Position numbers and translations under genes: made by a program | Notes under the pieces: generated by a model | Databases searched by the model: none | Told to the model about the DNA's origin: nothing | What the model saw: only the letters and a program-made list of their open reading frames with translations | Shown: one piece after another, positions 35,427 to 46,077 of the stretch | How positions within the stretch are numbered: position 1 is the stretch's first letter | Layout: every line of letters starts with the position of its first letter | Origin: Epinephelus fuscoguttatus | Lineage: Eukaryota; Chordata; Actinopteri; Perciformes; Serranidae | NCBI RefSeq assembly: GCF_011397635.1 | Contig: NC_064774.1 | Span: forward strand, 1,488,520-1,552,519 | DNA length: 64,000 nt | Direction: 5' to 3'

Positions 35427-35681
35427 GGGCCGTATTCACAAACATTCTGACAACACTCTTGGAGAACTCCTAACTTAGGCAAAGAAAAACTTCTAGATTG
35501 ACCACGCATATTACGATCTAATCTGTAGCATTTCATTAACTCACTGTCATCCAGTGTTTTCAACTTTCATCTTCACAAGGACCTGGTCTTAACTTCAAGG
35601 GGAAATTCAAAGAAATTCTATCCTTAGAATTTCGTCACTAAGAGCAACTCTTTGTTTGAGGAAGCTTTGTGAATACAGCCC
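35427..35681. mobile_element. Short MITE with GGGCNGTATTCACAAA ends
   Basis: GGGCCGTATTCACAAA at 35427-35442 matches the reverse complement of 35666-35681 with one change. The 255-bp element is non-coding and starts 'ACATTCTGACAACACTCTTG' inside the repeat. Confidence 0.75.
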
Positions 35682-36890
35682 AAGATTTTTCAACTCTTGC
35701 GAAGAAGCACGTCATTTGTTTCGCGTCCATAGCGCCGCCTGACATGAATTCGCATCTAATTGTGTCTCTACATTATATGTAATTCACTCACACATATTGT
35801 TTTATTTGCGCCTGAACATTCATCTTCTCTGGAGTGTTTTTGTCATCATTCCAACAGAACTGCGCTCATTTTTTCCACTTTTAAGATGAATTTAAGTGTG
35901 TCTTTATAAATGAGGTCTCTGTAGGAAAAGTGAGCAGGGAAGGACTGAGTGAAGAGCATTTTGACACTGACACAGCATCACAGAAGTTTGTCTGTAAAGG
36001 AAATTTCCGGTCGACCAAATCAGACCTTTTTGTTTTATCTGCTGCATTAAACAGTCAGCTGTCTGCTACATGGGATCAACAGGTGAAACTGTTGTGATAA
36101 GTAACTTCCTGCTGCAGCCTGCACTTCACTCCCATCCAGCAACATGTCGTCTTGGCACCAGACTTTTTTTTGTTGCGATTATGTGAGGTCTCACAAATTC
36201 TCTTTCATCCGTCCAGTGTGTGGTTCCTCCAGCAGACAAACAAGTGTGTGTGTTTGTGTGTATGTGGTTGTGTCTCCTGCTGCTTCTCCCTCGGGGCCTC
36301 CCAGCCGCGGTGCTCCCCTCAGCCGGTTGAGCGTTCAGTCCGACCCCCTGACCCGCCCGGAGCTCCGGTGAAGATACAACAGGGTGACATTTTAGATACA
36401 GGACGCTGTTCGGGACTGCCTGTCTTCTCTTTTGCTTTCTGTCACCATGGTAACCCCAGAGGCGAGCGATGCTCAGTCAGACTGTAAAACACAGCAGTAA
36501 ACTTTAATCTCTCACTTCCTCTGTTGAATAAAAGGAGCCATCAGTCACTCAGAGAGATTTAAAGGGGATTTTTTTTTTTTTTTTTTTTTACTTTTTAACA
36601 CTTTTTTTGGCACGTCGGAGCCCAAAAACCTGAGCCAAATCTGATGTGTTTTTCATGCTAATGTTGTTTAAAAAGCAGTTCTGAGCCACAGCAATGTGGG
36701 GGGTCCTCGCTTCACCCCGAGTCACCATCACACACACACACACACACACGTTTACTGTTGTTTGTCTGGTAAATAAGACAGAGGCCTTCTCCTCCGCAGA
36801 GAGTTTTATTTAGGTTTCCATGGTTACTCTGTATTTGTGCTCGGCCTGTGATTCTGGATAGTTTCTGGAAATAGTTTGTTCGTAGTTTTT
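35682..36890. other. fhdc1 intron 1, mixed sequence
   Basis: A GC-richer patch at 36280-36480 ('CGGGGCCTCCCAGCCGCGG') has open frames on + but no recognised protein. A T-run lies at 36569-36590 and a short (CA)n at 36730-36749. Confidence 0.35.
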
Positions 36891-36894
36891 TCAG

Positions 36895-38170
36895 ATAGTT
36901 ACTGGGAAGGTTCTTGGATATGTTAAGTGGTAATTCGAGGTTAGATTCTTTGATGGTTTGCTGGATATTCATTGGTAATTCCAGGGTGGAGTCTTGGCTA
37001 ATTTTTGTTTATTTATTTTGGATATTATATTTTTGGGCTAGATTGTTGGATGGTTTCATGGAGGTTCATTTGGTAGGTTCTTTGATGGTTTCTTAGATAA
37101 CTGTCTTTAACTCCTAGGTATCTTTTTGGATGGTTCGTTGAATTGATTGATTTATTGGGTAAAGTCTTGGATGGTGTCTAATAGATATTCATTTGGTAGA
37201 TTCGTGGATGGTTTCTTGGATATTCATCAGTTATTTATGGGTAGATTCTTGAAAGATTTCTCAGCTAGTTTTTGGATAAAGTCTTGGATTGTTTTTTGGA
37301 TATTTGTTAATAATTTTATGGTAGATCCTTGGATGGTTTCCTGGATTTTTTTTTGGTAAAGTCTGGGTAGCTTTTTGGATGATTACTTTGTTATTTATTC
37401 ATTATATATGAGTCTTGGATAGTTTCTTGGATATTCATCAGTGTTTTATGGGTAGATTCTTGAAAGATTTCTCGGCTACCTTTTGGGTAAAGTCTTGGAT
37501 TGTTTTTTTGGATATATGTCAATAATTTCTTGGTTGATTGTTGGATGGTTTCTTGGATGTTCATTTGGTAGATTCTTTAAAGGATTCTCAGGTAACTGTT
37601 GGTAACTTCTAGATATCTTCTTGGATGGTTCCTTGAATATTTATTGGGTAAAGTTTTATGTTGTTTTTTGGGATATTTATCGTTAGAGTCTTGGATATTC
37701 CTTTGTTATATTCTTGGATGGTATCTTAGATATTTTGTTGGTAATTTCTGGGTAGATTCTTGGATGATTTCTTTGATTTATTTATTTATTTTTTAAATTT
37801 TGGTTATATGTGAGACTGCGATGGTTTCTTGGATATTCTTCAGTTATTCATGGGTAGATTTCTTGACTAGTTTTTGGGTAAAGTCTTGGATGGTGTCCTG
37901 GATATTAATTTGATATATTCTTGGATTGTTTTTTGGATATGTATTGGTTATATGTGAGACTTGGATAGTTTCTTGGATATTCATCAGTTATTTATGGGTA
38001 GATTCTTGAAAGATTTCTTGGCTAGTTTTTAAGTAGTCTTGGATTGTTTTTTTGATATTTGTTGATAGATTCTTAGATAATTTCATGGATATTCATTTGA
38101 TATGTATTTGGTAGATTATTTGATTGTTTTTGTAGATATTTATTCTTCGGTGATTTCTTTGGCGTATATT
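36895..38170. repeat. Degenerate minisatellite rich in 'CTTGGATGGTTTCTTGGATA'
   Basis: The block 'TTGGATGGTTTCTTGGATAT' plus 'TTCATTTGGTAGATTC' or 'TTATTGGTAATTTCTGGGTAG' recurs throughout, in variable order and spacing of about 45-60 bases. Similar copies reappear at 38910-39010 and weaker ones at 39210-39550. A different fish repeat (38215-38420) separates the two blocks. Its + frame ORFs (W/F/I-rich) are artefacts. Confidence 0.8.
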
Positions 38171-38214
38171 GGTAATTTCTGGTTCGATTCTTGCAACACA
38201 TCTTCATACAACAG

Positions 38215-38420
38215 CTTATATATCTTACAAAAAATGTACATACCATGGTTGTATGCTATCAAATGAATTAGCATATCATGATTGACGTTACGTGCTTAAC
38301 GTAAAGTTATGTAGGTTAGGTTTAGGCAGGTAAAGTTATGTATGGTAGGTTTAGGAAGAGAAACATGGTGACGATGTACCTTAACTCAAATGGTGTGACA
38401 ACCCCAAGTGGGGTGGGGTT
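38215..38420. repeat. Dispersed fish repeat, partner of 40.85-41.10 kb
   Basis: The segment 'TTAACGTAAAGTTATGTAGG', 'GTTAGGTTTAGG' and 'ACATGGTGACGATGTACCTT' is echoed at 40920-41010 ('CCGTAAAGTTACTGTGG', 'GTTAGGTTTAGGAAAAGAG', 'ATATGGTGAGGACGTACTTT'). Superfamily is unknown. Confidence 0.5.
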
Positions 38421-39550
38421 GTTTGGATCTGTATGTGTGCGTATGTGGTGTCTTGCTCGCCCTCTCTCCTTTCTGTTTCAGAGCGCGATTGATCATGGGC
38501 CTCCGGTGTGTGCCTTAGTGGGCGGGGCTGCGGCTATGAACACCTGTGGAATCCGCCCGGTCTCTCTCTTGGCTTCCCATTCCCGGCTTGACCCTGCAGC
38601 TCACCTGTTGTCCCTTTTCAATTTAGTTTGCATCCAACACACACACACAGCCATGCACCCACAGTCACTGCTGACATTCCACATTACAGATATTATCACT
38701 TGAAGATATATTTTCTTTGTTTGTCAGAGAATTGAGCCAGCTCTGACAACGGTTCATACGGTTCTGAACATCAGTCTCCTGGGAGAAAGTCCTGTGTTTT
38801 GTGACCCGTCCACCACCCCAACCTGCCTCTTAATTAAGTGGGTTATACATGAATTCTGCTTATAGAGGAATAGTGGTGCATTACTCTAGGAAAATGTACA
38901 AACAGGGCATGATGGTTTCTTGGATGTATTTTGGTTATTTCTGGGTAGAATCTTGAAACGTTATTTAATATTTACTGGTTGTTTCTGGGTTGATTCTTTG
39001 ATGGTCTCTTTGGTGTTTATTGCTTATTTCTGGGAAGATTATTGTCATTGTGACCATGTTAGCATACTGGCATTAGCATTGAGTAAGTACAGGCCCAAAG
39101 AGCCTGTGGCTGTAGGCTTTCGTTTCTAGGGATAACTTGTTAGGATTTGGAAAATATTCAATTTGTGCAAAGTTGTATTTGTGTTTTTTTTTTGTTTGTT
39201 TTTTTTTTAGATCTTTCTTCTGGAGACATTCTGGTCACTTCTGGAAAAGTTTCTGTCAGATTTTTAAGCAGTTTCAGGATGATTTTTGATCATGTTTATG
39301 ATTATTTGTTGGCAGCTTCTGGGATATTTTCCAATCAGGTAACTCATAAGGTACATTAAGAAAGCTTTTTTTTTGTGGTTTAAAACTTTAAGTAGTTTCA
39401 GAATCATTTTGTCCATGAAATGCTTAGGCCGAGACGGCCTGGATTATTTCTCAGACAGCCTTTCTTGACCTGGAAAATAATTTCTATAGCTAAAACAGGT
39501 CCTGGATAATTTATGGATTTCTGGATTCAGGAAGGCATCTGGAGGGTTTC

Positions 39551-40480
39551 TGAGCTTGTGTGCAGTTTTCAGTCATTTTCTGGAAATCTGTACGCTCTCC
39601 TCCTTTAGCTTGACACTCATGTATTCAGTCTGCTGACCTGCTGCTGTAATCCTCAAACTGAGGCGTTGGGAGATCTGTCACTGCTAGAGAGAGTGTGGGA
39701 GCTTATCTGTCAGACTGCTGAGCAACAACCAGCCGGCCTGTAAACCTGAAGAAATCACAAGAGAGAGGAAAAAAATATTTAAAGCAGCTTGCTGTGACTC
39801 ACAAGCCGCTGTCTGGAGCTGTTTGCTCCCTGATTGTCTAATTTATCCTACAGAGCTCTAGAAACAGCGTCAACACGATGCTGTCAGGGTGTAATCTTTC
39901 CTGCTCTGAAAAGGTGTAAATGATGTTATAGTAATTTTCTCTTTCTGACTGCTGTAGCTGCAACTGATGCTTTTCAACTTGCTGTTTCTAACACTTTCAG
40001 TCTGTAAGCGCTTTCCTGCCGAACACGAGTGACTCATTTTGAGTTTATTTTAACGATAAAAAATCAGAGCCTGTTCATTATAACAGCTAAACAGACACAG
40101 GACATGAGGAATATAGAAAATTTCAGTTAAAACCAAAGAACTTATTTACATGACTTTTTACAGAGCACAACATTAAAGCAGCAAATCTGGTCATAAACAG
40201 CACATGAATCATGGTAAAATATTAAAACTGCATCTTCTTAAAGAATGACCACAAAGAGCACACGTGTTTTGAATAGTCCATCAATAAAATTCCAAAATAT
40301 GGGAGTTGAATCATTCGCCAAATTTCAGCACAAATTCACGTTTACAAATTAGGAATTTTTCAAAAATTTACAGTTTAAAAAACATGCACTGTAAAATCTG
40401 ACAAGCTGATCTTACTGAAAAAAAATCTCGGAACCAGATTCCCTTTAAAATGTCCATTAATATAATGATTACGCTTAAGT
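39551..40480. other. fhdc1 intron 1, repeat-poor stretch
   Basis: Mostly unique-looking sequence with balanced composition at 39580-39870, including an AP-1-like TGACTCAC at 39796. No gene is seen. Confidence 0.3.
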
Positions 40481-40844
40481 TACTCTGTAAATTAGGTGGG
40501 GAAAAATTGGATATGTCAATATCGGTATCGGCCACATAAGTTGTTATATATCGGCATATCAGATATCAGCAAAAAAAATCCAATATCGCACATCCGTACT
40601 ACGTGGCACAGTTTTGTCACATATACTACTATTCAGTCAACCCTCAGCCAACTTGCAATCTTCATTAAACATTACATCAAACACTGCATATTATGCTCAT
40701 ACTTTTAACAGTAATAAACAAAACAAAACTGTAGGTGTTAACATTTTGCCATAAGTCAGTATAATGCTGGCTGCAAACTAGTCCAGCACATTTGTATGTT
40801 CTTGAACACAGATATGTTGACTCCACCAAATGCAAAATCCTCTT

Positions 40845-41100
40845 TGTTATGACAACATATTCTCATAGAACGGTTCGTATGATATCCTACAACTTTTACT
40901 TTTCCTACAGTACACTACATCCCTTAACGTACAGTTACGTAATTACCGTAAAGTTACTGTGGTTAGGTTTAGGAAAAGAGATATGGTGAGGACGTACTTT
41001 AAAATGACTCAGAGTTCACATGGATCCGAACACACAACTCCAGGGGAAGGTCATGGGTGAAAGTCCGTTTATTTGGGCCTGCTTCTTTGTTTACTTCCGT
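40845..41100. repeat. Second copy of the 38.2-kb dispersed repeat
   Basis: See the shared blocks listed for 38215-38420. A 'CAATATCGCACATCCGTAC' block at 40582-40600 just upstream looks like the end of another hAT-type MITE. Confidence 0.45.
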
Positions 41101-42730
41101 CAGTGCATTGGTCATGTGATTACAGCATTTAAAAATACGCTGGATGTGTACAAACTTGGGTGCATTGCTTTTAGTAGTAAATCATGCAAAATATTTGTTG
41201 GAACAGCCTGCTCATGATCGCGTTAAGTCAGACTAGCTTGGTTTACTTAAGCTGTCAGCACTGAGAAAGAACAGGTCAACTGCTCTTGTCATTTTTAATT
41301 TGTAACGACTTCACAAAATTCAGTAATAAGTAAGTAAATTCCAGGTAATGTAAATGTTGGTTGAAGTCTTTAATTTAAAAACCAGTGAGTTTGTATTTGT
41401 ACTTGCTTTCTCTGTTTTTCCTCAAACTTCCACACAGTAAGTTATAAATGTAACAGTGTCACCTGCAGAAAGTCAAACTGTATCAGCATAAAGTGGTCGG
41501 ACGTCACAGTGATGGAGTCTCCGTCCACAAACATTCGTGTCAGGCTGGAAACTATCTGAACTCAACCTCAGTGGATTAGCTGTGAGGGTCTGGGCGTCTC
41601 GTCTGTCCTCTTTCCTTCATCAAACCAGCACTTATTTTGTCCCAGCTCACCACGCTGGATCCAAAACTTTCACATTAGCTTCATATTAAAATGCCAAAGA
41701 CAGTTTTTTTTTCCGCTGAGTCACCAGAGAAAGTTCAGAAATGAAATGACAGCTGCTGCATTTTGGAAAAAGACATTAACATGACTGACAGCTGCTGTCA
41801 GCAGTGAAGCGATAGTGGTGGTGGTGTTCCTGCTGCAGGTCATTTATACTACAACTCCAACTTGACCTCAGTGTCTTCAGTCCCAGGCAACTTTTCATTG
41901 AGATAATGGATAACGTCTGCGTCCACTCCCTGCACACTTAGTGTTGTGTTTGGAGATGTTCTGTCCTGTAAAACTCCACCAGCAACTCTTTGTTCTCGTT
42001 TAATTGAGTTGGAGGTGGTTCACCTGCGTCCGAGACACACCTGTGGACTGCTGAGTCATCTGGAAACTTGCGCTTCGTGAGCTGTGGTGAAAAGAACGAG
42101 GCTGCTGCTGTTCTATATTTTTGTCATGGTCAACAAATCTGAACAAAAGACCAGAATCATCCAAAAAGTAAGAAACATGAATTCAAATTTGTTTATCAGA
42201 TTGTTGTTTACATGTTGTTAAAGGTTAAACCAGCAGTTCTCAACCTTTTTGACATTTCAGATGTCGATCAGTTGTTTACAGTTCAACTAGAAGGACAACT
42301 GAACTTCTCACCTGGTGATGTTTGAATAACTGTCTGAGGCTGAACAAGGTCCATTTAAAAAAAGAGGCATTTGAGTATCAACTTGATTTCTTTTTCCTCT
42401 TCCTTCCTCTCCCATCAATCCTCGCACAACCCCTCAGATTTATCTGCCGAGCCTTTGAAGGGAACCCTGGCCTCACTGCCAGGGCGTCAAAAAGCGCCCT
42501 GGGAGGGCACAGTGCAGCCTTTAGCATCTGTATGAGACGCCACAGGCTTTCAACCAGCCCCCTGTAAACCCATCCACATCTTTATTAGACGGAGTGTAAA
42601 GAGCGGGAAATCCACTTGGAGCAGGTGGGAGGAGACCCAGCAGACCGGTGTTCGTGTCTCTTGTGAAACCAAAAGTCAACATTGAGTAATTTTTTAAGTT
42701 GTTAATCACGCCAAACAATTACATCAGTCA
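41101..42730. other. fhdc1 intron 1, nothing recognised
   Basis: Unique-looking, moderately AT-rich. No supported ORF or element. Confidence 0.35.
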
Positions 42731-42734
42731 TTGT

Positions 42735-44045
42735 AACGTGACGTGACTGACGACTGACGACTGACGTGACCACCATTAGCCACTCATTAGTCAAATGAGT
42801 TGTTAGCCTTTAGTCAGTCGATAAGCAGTTGAATCGTTAGTCATTCAAGTGAGTTTATCAGTCATTAGTTAGTCGCTAGTTAGTTGTTAATCACGTGAGT
42901 GGCTAGTAAGTTGCTAGTCAGTCAATAATCACGAGTCATTAGTCACCCGTTAATCAGTTGTTAGTCAGTAGTCACTTGAGTCATTATTGAGTCGTTAAAC
43001 AGTCATTAAGTCAGTTGTTAATCATGTGAGTCGCTGGTCAGTTGCTACTAGGGCTGCAACTAACGATTATTTTCATTGACGACTAATCTGTCGATTATTT
43101 CTTCGATTAGTCGACTAATCATTTTATCGAAAAATGTGTTAAAATGTTGAAAAATGTCGGTCTGTCTCTCCCAAACCCCCAAATTATGTCACGTCACTTC
43201 GTATGTCACTGCGTACTCACGCCACAGGGTTTTAGTTCACCATCATGGGAAAGCTGCCAATATTTAAACGTAAGAAGCTGCAGTAAGAGTATTTTGAGGT
43301 ACTTTATAGTGCTTTTCTATTAAAAATGACTGAAACCGATTAGTCGACTACTAAAATAGTCACCGATTATTTTACTAGTTGATTAGTCAGCGATTAGTCG
43401 ACTAATCGTTGCAGCCCTAGTTGCTAGGCGATAGTCAATCAATCAAAGGAGTTGTTAGTCACTTTAGTCAGTCATTAATTAGTCATGAGTTAGTAGTTGG
43501 GTGAGTTCTTAGTCAGTCGCTAGTCAGTTGCTGGTCAATCACATGAATCATAAGTCAGTCATTAATCACGAGTCATTAGTCCACCATTAATCAGTCAGTA
43601 GTCAGTCACTGATCAGTCATTAATCAGTTGTTAGTCAGTAATCATGCCAGTTCTTAGCTCGTCCCTAGTCAGTTATTTATCACGTGAGTGCTAGTCAGTT
43701 GTAAGTCAGTGACATGAGTCATTAGTCAGCCATTAATCAGACGTTTGTCAGTCACTAGTCAGGAAATCTTGAGTCGTTCGTTCAGTTGTTATTCAGTTGT
43801 TAGTCAGCATCCACGTGAGTCATTAGTCAGTTGCTAGTCAGTTGTCACTCACTAAAGTGATTTGCCGTTGTTAATCATTTGCTAGTGAGCATTCATGTGA
43901 TTTGTTAGTCAGTCCCTAGTCAGTCATTGCTCGATCATGTGAGTCGTAAGTCATTAATCAGTCGTTGGTCAGCAGTCATGTGAGTTGTGAGTCCCTAGTC
44001 AGTTGTGAATCACGAGTGGTCAGTCAGTTAATCAGTCGTGGGTCA
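42735..44045. repeat. 'AGTCAGT(C/T)(A/G)TTAATCA' minisatellite, split by a hAT insertion
   Basis: Short units built from 'TTAGTCAGT', 'TTAATCA', 'CATGTGAGT' and 'GTTGCTAGTCAG' run almost without a break on both sides of the hAT element at 43049-43419. Unit length is irregular (multiples of about 8-10 bases). There is no coding content. Confidence 0.85.
43049..43419 (-). mobile_element. Non-autonomous hAT element, copy 2, inside a minisatellite
   Basis: A 371-bp copy of the family at 6600-6980, in the opposite orientation. The left end is TAGGGCTGCAACTAACGATT and the right end mirrors it. Flanks are GTTGCTAC (43041-43048) and GTTGCTAG (43420-43427), an 8-bp target duplication with one difference. 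Confidence 0.9.
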
Positions 44046-44487
44046 ACTGAGATCTTATTTTAACTCTAGGTAGTTTTGTTGCCTAACCCTAATTGCCGAC
44101 CCCCTCTGTGTCAAGAATCAAAGCATTGGCAGAAGCCTTGACATCATTCTTCTGTCCACGTGTCAAAATAAGACGCGTAGAGATGAGGTCACTGTTGTGG
44201 AGGGATCGACCCCTCAGGTTGGGAACCACTGAACCAGCTGCAGCAGTAACATCCTGCTCCACCACTGATGATAATCTCACGCATCATGAAACATCAGTCG
44301 CAGCAGGCGTTGTCCTGCAGAGTCAGTTCTTTAAATTTTACACTTTGCTTTGACAGGTTCTAAAACTTCCAGATAACCTTGTTTCATAACTCATCACTTG
44401 TAATAATAACTTGGCACATAGCGTGAGTCATCTTCAGTTCTGTTTGTGTGTGTGTGTGAGGTCATGTTTGTTCAGTGAAAGGTTTGT

Positions 44488-44490
<3 letters not shown>

Positions 44491-44540
<50 letters not shown>
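44491..44540. repeat. (GT)25 microsatellite
   Basis: Pure GT run. Further GT/CA runs in intron 1 lie at 45579-45610, 45746-45792, 50855-50882, 51073-51101, 52707-52741 and 52870-52900. Confidence 0.97.
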
Positions 44541-44541
<1 letters not shown>

Positions 44542-44744
44542 ACAAGAGGAGAGGTCAAATGAATTTGTAGTGTAAATATTTGTCAGTGTATTATTTCTCA
44601 AACAGGTTTGCAGTGACTTTTGTGTGTGTGAGTTTGACTGCACTTTCCCTGGCGGCCACGTTGGCTTCCCAGTCCAGCTCCATTGGCTGTTGCTATAGCA
44701 ACTGGTACCTCCCATTAACCCCAACGACAGAGAGGTTACCTTTC

Positions 44745-44905
44745 TTCATCATTCTGATGCTCAGTTTGAACTTCAGCAGCTCGTCTTCACCATGTCTGCA
44801 TGACTAAATGCACTGAGCTGCTGCCACGTGATTGGCTGATTAGCTATTTGTGTTAAGGAGCAGTTGAACAGGTGTACCTAATAAAGTGGCCGGTGAATGT
44901 ATGTT
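44745..44905 (-). mobile_element. 5' end of a Tc1-like element
   Basis: The minus strand carries the end motif 'CTTTATTAGGTACACCTGTT', then 'CCAATCACGTGGCAGCAGCT' and 'GCATTTAGTCATGCAGACAT'. This matches the 5' part of the decayed copy at 29.3 kb and the inverted ends of the MITE at 8.6 kb. Confidence 0.75.
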
Positions 44906-45575
44906 CTATGTGTGAGTAATGTGAAAGTGCTAGAATTTACATTTCACTGTGCAACTCTGTGTGGAAAATGACAAATAAAATAACCCTGTAATCTCTGACA
45001 CGTACACAAGATCTGCCAAGCTAAAAGGAGGCTTAAGCTTCATTTAGTTAATTAATTAAATGCAAATTTGATCGTGACAGTTACGTGATTTGTTTTTTGG
45101 TCTCTTTTTTTTCATCAGTAAGTATGTTTGCATCATCTACTTTCATCCGCATGTTCTTTATACGTGTGAAAAAAGGCTGAAATAAAGAAAAGCAGCTGAA
45201 ATATATTTGGCTGAGGTGGAGTTGGTGCATTGATAAAAACAAAATGGATATTATTATTTATGTTGATATCGCTCTGGTTCAGATTCAGCCTTTTCACCAA
45301 ATCTCTTTTTCAGCTTCAACTTTATTTTGTCCCTGGAGGGCAATTAGTTGTACATCAAGTAAAAACACACTTTTTTTGCGGTGTGTCTGTCCATTAAAAT
45401 AAACATTACTTGGTGATCTTATTGAGCTGAATTAACAAGCACATGTTAATCCTTCAGAGTTAATTTTAAAGGTTTGATGAGTTTGCTTTAAAGAAAAGAC
45501 ATCACAAAATTAGTAGAATTTACAATGAAGTTTGGTTCATCATGCTTTCTGTTGTAGAGAGAGAATGCAGGAGAG

Positions 45576-45614
<39 letters not shown>

Positions 45615-45743
45615 AGATGCTAAGGAGTGGAGCTGCCATGTGCAACCGTGGCAACCGGTCAGAGTGCCACTGATCGTCGTGGTAACAGACCAGGTTACAA
45701 ACAATGGCAGTTTGTTTACTTCGCAGACGACAATATCGGGGTC

Positions 45744-45794
<51 letters not shown>

Positions 45795-45879
45795 TCTCTC
45801 ATCTCTCCACCCTCAAACGCTCAGAAACAAAACCTTTCCCTTTCTTTTTAACAGTTTTCGGGGGGGCAGTTTAACTCCA

Positions 45880-45975
45880 GTGATCGTGACATCACTGACA
45901 TCATCCAATCACGCGACTCGGAGTGTAAAAATAGACCGGGGCCAAACTGCTGACCCGGTTCACACGGAGGGTTCT
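45880..45975 (+). promoter_or_regulatory. Possible internal promoter-like patch
   Basis: A short CpG-richer island contains two TGACATCA repeats (CRE-like), a CCAATC box at 45904 and a weak TATA-like TAAAAATAG at 45926, in + orientation. It could be an alternative fhdc1 promoter within intron 1, but no splice donor is assigned. Confidence 0.2.
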
Positions 45976-46077
45976 TATTGGTTAACGAGGTCGTGGGGTT
46001 GATGAGGAGTCAGTGTGTGAACTGATGATTGAACTCAGTTTGACAACTTTGTTTTCACTGCCATCACAGTAACACTA

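Noticed and set aside
36895..37800. Trp/Phe/Ile-rich + strand ORFs resembling membrane proteins
   Set aside because: They arise from the TTGGATGGTTTCTTGGATA minisatellite and change frame with every indel.
38338..38703. 121-codon + strand ORF
   Set aside because: It begins inside a dispersed repeat and contains a CA-repeat-derived segment; no known domain.
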